10,808 nucleotides of DNA from JBAUHN01 sp049680295 (GTDB lineage: Bacteria; Pseudomonadota; Alphaproteobacteria; Rhodobacterales; Rhodobacteraceae): contig JBAUHN010000195.1 of NCBI GenBank assembly GCA_049680295.1, positions 1 to 10,808 on the forward strand, given 5' to 3'. This document shows positions 1-6,008 of the stretch, one piece after another. Position 1 is the first letter of the stretch; each line of letters begins with the position of its first letter. The notes beneath the pieces are model-generated. The model worked only from the letters and a program-made list of their open reading frames with translations. It was not told the DNA's origin and ran no database searches. The position numbers and the translations under genes were made by a program.

Positions 1-686
1 GCCTCGGCGCGGGGTTGTTCCATCGCACTGGGCGCGGCGGAATTCACGCTGGTTGCGGGTGCGGCATTCAGCGCCCCCTCCAGCGGGTCAAGGTCGGACA
101 ACACAATCGGTGTCTGATCCACCGGTGCCACCTGCACCCGCTGCACCTCTTGCAGTACCGAGTAGCCGCCAAATCCAATGGCCGAAATCAATCCCAGCAA
201 CACCAGAGACGAACCAATGGCACCCGGTTCAATTCGCGACCAAAAGCCTTCGCCAACCGGAACGAAGGGTGTATTCGGTCGTTTGAACATGTTGGAATTG
301 TCGTTGTCACCAGACCGGCGCAGCCGGTCTTCGCGTGACGTTTTCTTGATCACAGAAGCGTCGGCCGACATGCCATGGGCCACAGAAAATCCGCTTTCGG
401 TGCAGAAATCGGCAAAGGCTTTGTCAGGGTCCATGCTCAGATAGCGGGCATAAGAGCGCACATACCCGGCAATAAAGCCCGGTGTATCAAATGCATCAGG
501 ATCACAATTTTCGATGGCAGCGATGTAGGATGCTTTGATGCGCAGTTCACGTTGCACGTCCAGCAGGGATTTCCCCATCGTCGCACGTTCGCCACGCATG
601 ACATCGCCAAGACGCAACTCAAAAGCGTCAAACCCCTTTGGTTCGACGACTTCCTCGATGATCTTGGTGGACCAGCGCCCAATCAT
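1..686 (-). CDS. RodZ-like helix-turn-helix membrane protein (C-terminus off window)
   Basis: This open frame has no stop before the left edge; 228 residues are visible. An N-terminal HTH/Xre-like domain spans about residues 20-90, with the conserved stretch LGDVMRGERATMGKSLLDVQ, then ELRIKASYIAAIEN and GFIAGYVRSYARYL. A polar linker follows (about 105-150), then one membrane segment at about 156-177, then an Ala/Pro/Thr-rich periplasmic start. This is the RodZ architecture; in that family the cytoplasmic HTH domain links the MreB cytoskeleton to the elongation machinery. I chose the ATG at 684-686 (MIGRW) because relatives I know start with MIGR. An in-frame ATG 24 codons upstream gives an unconserved extension. 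It lies 111 bases downstream of hemA on the same strand; I recall ispG as the usual next gene in this group, which lies outside the window. Family assignment is firm; exact RodZ function is inferred. Confidence 0.85.
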   Translation of the reverse strand, partial: MIGRWSTKIIEEVVEPKGFDAFELRLGDVMRGERATMGKSLLDVQRELRIKASYIAAIENCDPDAFDTPGFIAGYVRSYARYLSMDPDKAFADFCTESGFSVAHGMSADASVIKKTSREDRLRRSGDNDNSNMFKRPNTPFVPVGEGFWSRIEPGAIGSSLVLLGLISAIGFGGYSVLQEVQRVQVAPVDQTPIVLSDLDPLEGALNAAPATSVNSAAPSAMEQPRAE

Positions 687-797
687 ATTCGTGCCCCATG
701 TACCATACAGATGCGGAAACCTTCCCCACGATTCGCATCTTGCCTGTTCTTTACCCATCCGTAACACAAGGCAACCAAAATTGCACGGGTTTGGCGA

Positions 798-2021
798 CTA
801 ACCGGCAGCTTCCGCGCGGTTTAATGCACAATGCGACCAAAGCCCGTCCATTGCATGCACCAGCGCGTCCATATTATCCGGCGTATGCACCGGCGACGGT
901 GTAAACCGCAACCGCTCGGTGCCGCGCGGCACGGTTGGATAATTGATCGGCTGGACATAAATTCCATGCTCTTCCAGCAACATGTCCGACAGGGTTTTCG
1001 TGTGCACCGGATTGCCGACAATTACTGGAACAATATGGCTGCCGTGATCAATGATCGGCATGCCCAGACCTTTCAGGCGCAGCTTGAGCGCGCGTGCCTG
1101 ATCCTGATGTTTCTGGCGCAATTCCGGCGCGCGTTTCAAAAACGCAACCGAAGCAGCGGCCCCGGCGGCAATGGCAGGTGGCAAGGACGTGGTAAAGATG
1201 AACCCCGGCGCATAGGACCGGATCGCGTCGCACATCTTGGCGGATGCCGCGATATAGCCGCCCATCACGCCATACGCTTTGGCCAATGTTCCATTAATGA
1301 TGTCCAGACGGTGCATCAGGCGGTCCCGTTCAGCCACGCCGGCGCCGCGCGGGCCGTAAAGCCCGACGGCATGCACTTCGTCAATATAGGTCAGCGCGCC
1401 GAATTCATCCGCCAGATCGCAGATCGCCTCTATCGGGCCAAAATCACCGTCCATCGAATAAATCGATTCAAAGGCAATCACCTTGGGTGCCGCCGGATCA
1501 TCGGCGGCCAGAAGTTCGCGCAGATGGTCAACGTCATTGTGCCGGAAAATACGTTTGGCCCCGCCGTTGCGCCGCACACCTTCGATCATCGAGGCGTGAT
1601 TTGACGCATCCGAATAAATGATCAGACCGGGGAAAAGCTTGGGCAACGTCGACAACGTCGCGTCGTTGGCAATGTAGGCAGAGGTGAACAACAATGCCGC
1701 CTCTTTGCCATGCAGGTCAGCCAACTCGGCCTCAAGCCGTTTGTGATAGACAGTTGTGCCAGAGATATTGCGCGTACCACCCGACCCGGCACCTGTGGCT
1801 GCAATCGCTTCATGCATGGCGTCTTGCACCACCGGGTGCTGCCCCATGCCAAGGTAGTCATTGCCGCACCAAACCGTTATGTCGCGGGTCGATCCATCGG
1901 GTCGGGTCCAGACTGCGTTTGGAAAATGGCCGTTGCTGCGCTCAATGTCGATAAATGTGCGATACCGGCCTTCTTCGTGAAGGCGGTCAATCGCTTGATC
2001 CAGCTTTTGCGTATAATCCAC
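798..2021 (-). CDS. hemA: 5-aminolevulinate synthase
   Basis: The enzyme condenses glycine and succinyl-CoA to 5-aminolevulinate with pyridoxal phosphate, the first step of the C4 (Shemin) route to heme and other tetrapyrroles, in the cytosol. From the GTG start the protein is 407 residues, the length of Rhodobacter HemA as I recall it. Landmarks are GRYRTFIDIER (18-28), WCGNDYLGMGQHP (51-63), GSGGTRNISGT (79-89), SDASNHASMIEG (137-148), YIDEVHAVGLYGPRG (212-226) and YVQPINYPTVPRGTERLRF near the C-terminus. The PLP lysine falls at K248 (TLAKAYG), the known position in Rhodobacter ALAS; residue 247 is Ala where Gly is usual. The frame stays open upstream to 2219, but the GTG at 2019-2021 has a GGAGA Shine-Dalgarno about six bases upstream and gives the family N-terminus (DYTQKLDQAIDRL). 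The ATG at 2045 has no such site. It is divergent from the M20 peptidase gene, with a putative FNR-type box between them. Confidence 0.97.
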   Translation of the reverse strand: MDYTQKLDQAIDRLHEEGRYRTFIDIERSNGHFPNAVWTRPDGSTRDITVWCGNDYLGMGQHPVVQDAMHEAIAATGAGSGGTRNISGTTVYHKRLEAELADLHGKEAALLFTSAYIANDATLSTLPKLFPGLIIYSDASNHASMIEGVRRNGGAKRIFRHNDVDHLRELLAADDPAAPKVIAFESIYSMDGDFGPIEAICDLADEFGALTYIDEVHAVGLYGPRGAGVAERDRLMHRLDIINGTLAKAYGVMGGYIAASAKMCDAIRSYAPGFIFTTSLPPAIAAGAAASVAFLKRAPELRQKHQDQARALKLRLKGLGMPIIDHGSHIVPVIVGNPVHTKTLSDMLLEEHGIYVQPINYPTVPRGTERLRFTPSPVHTPDNMDALVHAMDGLWSHCALNRAEAAG

Positions 2022-2067
2022 CGGGTTTCTCCGTTTGTCAGCCATCAGAATAGACAGGCTAACCCAA

Positions 2068-2084
2068 CATTCTGTTTTAGAATG
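2068..2084. promoter_or_regulatory. Inverted repeat in the hemA leader
   Basis: The sequence CATTCTgttttAGAATG has perfect 6-base arms and a 5-base spacer, 47 to 63 bases upstream of the hemA GTG. It could be an operator or a weak hairpin in the hemA 5' untranslated region. The right part (TTTAGAA at 2077-2083) also matches one half of the Irr iron-control box (TTTAGAA-N3-TTCTAAA) as I recall it, but the second half is poor, about 4 of 7. Function is unproven. Confidence 0.35.
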
Positions 2085-2142
2085 AATATAGATCGCCCCG
2101 CCTTTGATCAATGCCCTTACGCTTGTACATTGTGTCGCAGCC

Positions 2143-2156
2143 CTGATCCCGGTCAA
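2143..2156 (-). promoter_or_regulatory. Putative FNR/FnrL box upstream of hemA
   Basis: On the minus strand the site reads TTGAC-CGGG-ATCAG, matching 9 of 10 conserved positions of the alphaproteobacterial FNR consensus TTGAY-N4-RTCAA. It lies about 120-135 bases upstream of the hemA GTG, in the region shared with the divergent peptidase gene. FnrL control of hemA is established in Rhodobacter sphaeroides, which makes hemA the likely target. The transcription start is not evident. The TTGACC half could itself serve as a -35 element (CACAAT 16 bases downstream), so whether the site would activate or repress cannot be judged. Confidence 0.5.
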
Positions 2157-2256
2157 ATTCGCGTGACCGCGTTGCCGGGTGTTTGACCAGATTGCGACTG
2201 CTGCTGGACACTGGCGCACAGGCTGTTAGAGCTTTTGTCGCCAGATCACATATTTC

Positions 2257-2260
2257 GGAG
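2257..2260 (+). promoter_or_regulatory. Ribosome binding site of the M20 peptidase
   Basis: GGAG lies eight bases before the ATG at 2269 and supports that start. Confidence 0.6.
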
Positions 2261-2268
2261 CCCTGCCC

Positions 2269-3639
2269 ATGACCGTTGATCCCGTTCTCGCACGCATTGA
2301 TGCCGACTTGCCCGCCGCCACGGAGCGGCTGTTGGATCTGCTGCGTATTCCGTCGATATCAACGGATCCTGCGTATACCGAAGATTGTGACCGGGCCGCA
2401 GATTGGCTGGTGGCGGATCTCAACAGTATCGGCATTGCCACAACGAAACGCGAAACACCGGGCCACCCGATGGTTGTCGGCCATCTGGATGGTGACGGGC
2501 CGCATTTGCTGTTTTACGGACATTATGACGTCCAGCCGGTGGATCCGCTGGAACTTTGGGACCGCGATCCGTTTGACCCTGAAATTCAGGAAACAGCCAA
2601 AGGTCCGGTTATCCGCGGGCGCGGATCGTCGGATGACAAGGGTCAGCTGATGACCTTTATCGAGGCGTGCCGGGCCTGGAAGGCCGTGCATGGCACCCTG
2701 CCCTGCAAGCTGACATTTTTTCTGGAGGGCGAAGAAGAAAGCGGATCGCCGTCGCTGGTGCCGTTCATGCAGCAAAACGCAGATGAGCTGACATCTGATA
2801 TTGCCCTGATTTGCGACACCGGATTGTTCGAGAGCAAAACACCGGCAATCGTGACCATGCTGCGCGGTTTGCTGGGCGAAGAGATCACCATTACCGGGCC
2901 AGACCTTGATCTGCATTCGGGCATGTACGGTGGCATCGCCATCAACCCGGTGCGCGTTCTGTCCCGTATCATTGCCGATCTGCACGACGATCAGGGCCGC
3001 ATCACGGTCCCGGGGTTTTACGATGGCGTACATGATTTGCCCGACGCGCTGGAAGCGCAATGGCAAGGATTGGCTTTTGATCATGGCACTTTCCTTGGCG
3101 ATGTAGGGTTGTCAGAACCCGCAGGTGAAGTGGACCGTACGCCGCTCGAAATGATCTGGTCGCGTCCCACCTGCGAAGTGAACGGCATTTGGGCGGGCTA
3201 CACTGGTGCAGGGTTCAAAACGGTTTTGCCATCACAGGCCCATGCCAAAATCAGTTTCCGGCTGGTCGGTGATCAGGACCCGCTGGTGATCCGCGAAAGT
3301 TTTCGCGACATGGTGCGCGCGCAGTTGCCGAAGGATTGCAAAGTGTCTTTTGACAGCCATGGCGCAGGTCAGGCGTCAGCGACCCAGACAGACAACCCGA
3401 TGTTTGAGGCCGCACGCCAGGCATTGTCCGACGAATGGCAAATTCCAGCCGCTTATGTCGGATGTGGCGGATCCATCCCCATCGCAGGCCATTTTCAGGA
3501 CATTTTGGGAACCACACCGATGCTGGTTGGATTTGGCAAAGACGATGACGCCATTCATTCACCAAACGAAAAATACGATGTGGACAGCTTTCACAAAGGC
3601 ATCCGCAGTTGGGCGCGCATACTGGCCGCTTTGACCTGA
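2269..3639 (+). CDS. M20 family metallodipeptidase
   Basis: This is a cytosolic two-zinc peptidase, 456 residues, of the carnosinase/CNDP-like dipeptidase branch of M20. All expected catalytic landmarks are present: HYDVQP (ligand H85, with D87), GRGSSDDKG (bridging D122), EGEEESGS (general base E156, ligand E157), CDTG (ligand D183), DLHSG (H216, the His of the lid/dimer domain) and IHSPNE near the C-terminus (ligand H430). The inserted lid domain runs from about residue 200 to 330. No signal peptide is visible. The start is the first ATG after a GGAG site. It is divergent from hemA and converges on the glycosyltransferase gene with 19 bases between stops, so it is probably a single-gene transcript. 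Substrate specificity (dipeptides versus N-acyl amino acids) cannot be fixed, but the length and motif spelling favour a dipeptidase. Confidence 0.93.
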   Translation: MTVDPVLARIDADLPAATERLLDLLRIPSISTDPAYTEDCDRAADWLVADLNSIGIATTKRETPGHPMVVGHLDGDGPHLLFYGHYDVQPVDPLELWDRDPFDPEIQETAKGPVIRGRGSSDDKGQLMTFIEACRAWKAVHGTLPCKLTFFLEGEEESGSPSLVPFMQQNADELTSDIALICDTGLFESKTPAIVTMLRGLLGEEITITGPDLDLHSGMYGGIAINPVRVLSRIIADLHDDQGRITVPGFYDGVHDLPDALEAQWQGLAFDHGTFLGDVGLSEPAGEVDRTPLEMIWSRPTCEVNGIWAGYTGAGFKTVLPSQAHAKISFRLVGDQDPLVIRESFRDMVRAQLPKDCKVSFDSHGAGQASATQTDNPMFEAARQALSDEWQIPAAYVGCGGSIPIAGHFQDILGTTPMLVGFGKDDDAIHSPNEKYDVDSFHKGIRSWARILAALT

Positions 3640-3658
3640 GGCGCGTTTTTGCCGGGGG

Positions 3659-4531
3659 TCAGATCACGCCGGTAAACCGTTCTGGCAGGATGTATTGGGT
3701 CGCATAGTTCGGCATTTTGAAATGGTAGTATCCGGTTTCTCCGCGGGGCGACCAACTGCGCCGCATTTTGCGCCGGATATAGGACAGATCAAACCCTTCG
3801 CCCAGTTTAATCGCGTCGAACGCCTCAAACACGGCGCGGTCTTCGCCGCGCGCGTTGGCAAACCAGTGATGGCCCATCGCTGCGGTCTTTGCGTCGCCAC
3901 CGACGTCTTGTGTCGTGGCATTACGCCGGTCCATGACTTCAGAATAGGCGTCATAATCACAGTATTTCAGATGCATGAGGTACAGCGCGTCGGGCGCGTT
4001 CAACGTTGGGAATTGCGAATAATGCCCGCCACGGGCCAGTTTTGTCGGCGCGCTGACAATACAGGGCTTGGAATAATGCGGCGCGGGCCGAACATGACGG
4101 CGCGGGCCGAGGATGTTGTCGGTGATCGGCTCGGGTTCGCGGTCAACGCGGTGGATCACCTCTAATCCCAATGGTGTCAGCACCTGCCCGCTTTTGGCGG
4201 TTTCGAGGTATTCGCGCAGGTTTTGCCCGGCATTCGGATCGACGATCACCAATTCATCCACATCGCCTACAACCACATGGCGGTAGTAGCGCCGCAACCC
4301 TCCGGTCAGGTTGTTCAACAGCCCCCAGCGCTTGATATCAAATTTCTTATGCGGATCGCCGGGAATGCCGATCACGTTGCAGCCCGACGCCAACTTGGCC
4401 ACGGCTTCGCCCCTGCCATGATTGACAATGTAGCAATTTTCGCGGCCAAACAGTCCGCCATAGTGGCGCAGCCAGGCTTTGAGAAAGAACAGATCATCAC
4501 GCACCATCGTCACGGCAGCTACAGTTTGCAT
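3659..4531 (-). CDS. Glycosyltransferase family 2-like protein
   Basis: The protein has 290 residues and no signal peptide or membrane segment. The N-terminus (VAAVTMVRDDLFFLKAWLRHYGGLFG, residues 4-29) matches the start of the GT2-like group in which a 'vRNE/D...WL.HH' segment opens the nucleotide-sugar fold. A DxD-type motif is present at D90-V-D92-E93 (VVVGDVDELV), the usual site for a metal-bound sugar nucleotide. The C-terminal half (MHLKYCDYDAY, then many aromatic and basic residues) resembles Roseobacter GT2-like proteins. The start ATG follows AAGGAA at six bases' spacing on the minus strand. It lies downstream of the tRNA-Asp terminator and has no other sugar genes around it, so it probably acts alone. 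Donor and acceptor are unknown; exopolysaccharide or surface glycan work is only a guess. Confidence 0.8.
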   Translation of the reverse strand: MQTVAAVTMVRDDLFFLKAWLRHYGGLFGRENCYIVNHGRGEAVAKLASGCNVIGIPGDPHKKFDIKRWGLLNNLTGGLRRYYRHVVVGDVDELVIVDPNAGQNLREYLETAKSGQVLTPLGLEVIHRVDREPEPITDNILGPRRHVRPAPHYSKPCIVSAPTKLARGGHYSQFPTLNAPDALYLMHLKYCDYDAYSEVMDRRNATTQDVGGDAKTAAMGHHWFANARGEDRAVFEAFDAIKLGEGFDLSYIRRKMRRSWSPRGETGYYHFKMPNYATQYILPERFTGVI

Positions 4532-4703
4532 GATGTTTCCTTTGCTTTGATCGCAGACACCCTAGCCCGCCGCCGCATCCAAGAGAATCGCAAAATCAGG
4601 TCAGACGGTGCGAACCTGTGGCCAAGCTGGCGGCCGTTGCATCAAAACCACGGCCATGATCGGTGGCATGCCGGGCGGTTCTTATATCCCGGAGGCGACA
4701 AAC

Positions 4704-4738
4704 AAAAAGGCCCCTCCCAACCGGGAGAGGCCTTTTTT
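4704..4738 (-). terminator. Rho-independent terminator after tRNA-Asp
   Basis: The stem pairs 4708-4718 with 4723-4733, with one C/A mismatch and the loop AACC. A T-run follows on the minus strand (A-run 4704-4708 on the plus strand). A second T-run (4733-4738) on the plus strand makes it look usable in both directions. It ends tRNA-Asp transcription 8 bases past the CCA end and separates the tRNAs from the glycosyltransferase gene. Confidence 0.85.
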
Positions 4739-4745
4739 GCAGCGG

Positions 4746-4822
4746 TGGCGCGGTTGACGGGACTCGAACCCGCGACCCCCGGCGTGACAGGCCGGTACTC
4801 TAACCAACTGAGCTACAACCGC
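4746..4822 (-). tRNA. tRNA-Asp (anticodon GTC)
   Basis: A complete 77-base cloverleaf including encoded CCA. The acceptor stem is GCGGTTG with CAACCGC and discriminator G. The D-arm begins TAGCTCAGTTGG, the anticodon stem is CCGGC/GCCGG with loop CTGTCAC, and the T-arm contains TTCGAGT. The anticodon GTC lies at 4786-4788 (minus strand) and reads Asp codons. It is preceded by its own strong promoter and followed by an intrinsic terminator. Confidence 0.97.
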
Positions 4823-4857
4823 TCACTGCGCGCTCGGACAAGTCTGAACGTTGGGTG

Positions 4858-4886
4858 GTAATATGGCGCAGACTTTGCCCCGTCAA
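4858..4886 (-). promoter_or_regulatory. Promoter of tRNA-Asp
   Basis: On the minus strand, the -35 element TTGACG (4881-4886) and the -10 element TATTAC (4858-4863) are separated by exactly 17 bases. Transcription should start near 4851, about 30 bases before the mature tRNA 5' end. This is a good sigma-70 type housekeeping match. Confidence 0.7.
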
Positions 4887-5067
4887 GCGCGATGCGAGGC
4901 TTTCGTGCGCTTTTTTTCGCCAAGTCTGAAATTCAAAAAACTTATGCGCTGTTTTGACGGTTTGAATGGGGGGTAGAGCACGAAAAAATGCCCGACCCCA
5001 AAAAAAGGAAATCCAGCCCAAATCAAGATCACTTTGAAACGTGCCGTACAATTTAATGCTAAGAGAT

Positions 5068-5096
5068 TGGTGCGTCGTAAGAGGCTCGAACTCCCG
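5068..5096 (-). pseudogene. Partial tRNA-Val 3' end (T-arm to CCA), possible att scar
   Basis: These 29 bases match the 3' end of the intact tRNA-Val (5185-5213) at 27 positions, with mismatches at 5073 and 5079, in the same orientation and 117 bases away. The copy covers the T-arm, the 3' acceptor strand and CCA, and similarity stops abruptly at 5097. No matching 5' acceptor strand (GCGTCGT) occurs in the segment upstream, so it cannot fold as a tRNA. An intact tRNA followed by a repeat of its 3' end is the layout left by integrases that use tRNA genes as targets. A decayed tandem tRNA gene is the alternative. Confidence 0.7.
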
Positions 5097-5184
5097 TCCC
5101 GGCCGCAGCCGCCTCAGGCGGGTGTGCGTCGGTCGGGCCACCCACCGCGGCAACCGCTCAATTCACCTGCAAAGGGGGATTTGA

Positions 5185-5260
<76 letters not shown>

Positions 5261-5295
5261 GCTGTGCCGCTATTAGCGCAAAGCGAGGGCGGGCT

Positions 5296-5877
5296 TCAAC
5301 CCCCTATTGTCAACTGTTTCTGCGTGGCGTCCTTCATGTGGTAAACAACGCCCTGCCCGCCCGGCAAATCGCCAATCTCGGAAATGTCGCGGCCTAGAAT
5401 GATCAGGCGTAGCATGCGCGAGGTGATGCCATGGGTGATCAGGACAGCGGGGCCTTTTAGGCTGCTCAAAAACGAATGGCATCTGGTGTGCAACCCGGCA
5501 AACCCTTCGCCGCCTGGGGCTGCGTCATATAGGGCCAGCGCACTTTCTTCGCTTTCATCCGGGGTCCAATCCGCCAGCAGTTCGGTCCGGCTGATGCCTT
5601 CCCATTTACCGACGCCGATTTCGACCAGACGGTCGTCGGTCCGTATTGCAGGCACCAAACCCTGCACCGCAATCGAGGCGGTGTGGAATGCGCGGCCTTG
5701 CGGGCTGCACAACGCGTCAAAGCCTGTCAGGTCGCATCCGCCTAAAATTTCGCGCTGTTGTTGCGCCTGTGCCTGGCCCAATTCCGTCAGATTCGAATCA
5801 AGTCCGCCCTGAATACGATGCGTCGCATTCCATTCGGTCTGGCCATGACGCAATATATAAAGCGGGGGAATATTCAT
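5296..5877 (-). CDS. Histidine phosphatase family protein (phosphoglycerate mutase-like)
   Basis: This 193-residue cytosolic phosphatase belongs to the histidine phosphatase (PGAM/CobC) superfamily. The signature LRHGQTEWN places the phosphorylated histidine at H11 beside R10. R62 lies in SPQGRAFHTA, the general-acid region is E87 (VEIGVGKWEG), and the second catalytic histidine is H149 (VLITHGITSRMLR). The length is typical of small family members. These act on varied phosphoesters, and the substrate cannot be told here. There are no cobalamin genes nearby, so CobC (alpha-ribazole phosphatase) is not supported. The start ATG has only a weak GGAAA upstream. The gene stands alone, with a candidate promoter at 5943-5971 and tRNA-Val 35 bases past its stop. 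Confidence 0.9.
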   Translation of the reverse strand: MNIPPLYILRHGQTEWNATHRIQGGLDSNLTELGQAQAQQQREILGGCDLTGFDALCSPQGRAFHTASIAVQGLVPAIRTDDRLVEIGVGKWEGISRTELLADWTPDESEESALALYDAAPGGEGFAGLHTRCHSFLSSLKGPAVLITHGITSRMLRLIILGRDISEIGDLPGGQGVVYHMKDATQKQLTIGG

Positions 5878-5942
5878 CGTGATGCGGTTTCCAATCTGGG
5901 CTTCATCGCGGATATTGGTGTAAGACCAGACTGCCCTTGCTC

Positions 5943-5971
5943 CTTAAACAAACTCTGTCAGCAGTTTTCAA
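5943..5971 (-). promoter_or_regulatory. Candidate promoter of the histidine phosphatase
   Basis: On the minus strand, TTGAAA (5966-5971) and TTTAAG (5943-5948) are spaced 17 bases apart. This would give a leader of about 60 bases. The -10 match is 4 of 6, so this is moderate evidence only. Confidence 0.4.
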
Positions 5972-6008
5972 CAGGCTTAGCCGCCAAGAACCATGCTTCG
6001 GGCCCAGA

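Larger units (their letters stand above)
4823..5184. other. Gene-poor spacer between tRNA-Asp and tRNA-Val
   Basis: This 362-base stretch has no credible protein gene; the open frames crossing it are tRNA shadows. It holds the tRNA-Asp promoter (4858-4886), an A-rich tract (about 4916-5060) and a partial tRNA-Val copy (5068-5096). It also holds a GC-rich 88-base segment with the small perfect hairpin CCGCCtcaGGCGG (5109-5121). The 10-base direct repeat CAAGTCTGAA at 4839-4848 and 4921-4930 flanks the tRNA-Asp promoter. The length is surprising because I expect Val(TAC) and Asp(GTC) genes to sit close together in this group. Confidence 0.6.

Noticed and set aside
831..1604. 257-codon open frame on the plus strand
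   Set aside because: It lies fully antisense to hemA with no family motifs or ribosome site; a typical shadow in GC-rich DNA.
2022..2219. N-terminal 66-residue extension of hemA
   Set aside because: The extension is not part of the HemA family, carries the control sites, and the GTG at 2021 has a proper ribosome site and gives the expected 407 residues.
2359..3084. 241-codon open frame on the minus strand
   Set aside because: Antisense to the M20 peptidase, whose catalytic motifs are all intact; no recognisable protein.
4223..4861. 212-codon open frame on the plus strand
   Set aside because: It runs antisense through the glycosyltransferase start, the terminator and tRNA-Asp; no domain is visible.
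4971..5010. Terminator downstream of tRNA-Val in the A-rich tract
   Set aside because: The GGGG/CCCC and GCA/TGC arms leave a large internal loop and no T-run follows the stem on the minus strand.
5097..5184. A complete unusual tRNA or tRNA-Sec using the partial 3' end
   Set aside because: No 5' acceptor strand pairs with ACGACGC and there is no normal anticodon arm; the TGAGGCGGCTG similarity to tRNA-Sec is short and out of place.
5874..5906. 10-codon upstream frame (minus) ending in ATGA over the phosphatase start
   Set aside because: The overlap would allow coupling, but it has no ribosome site and could arise by chance.
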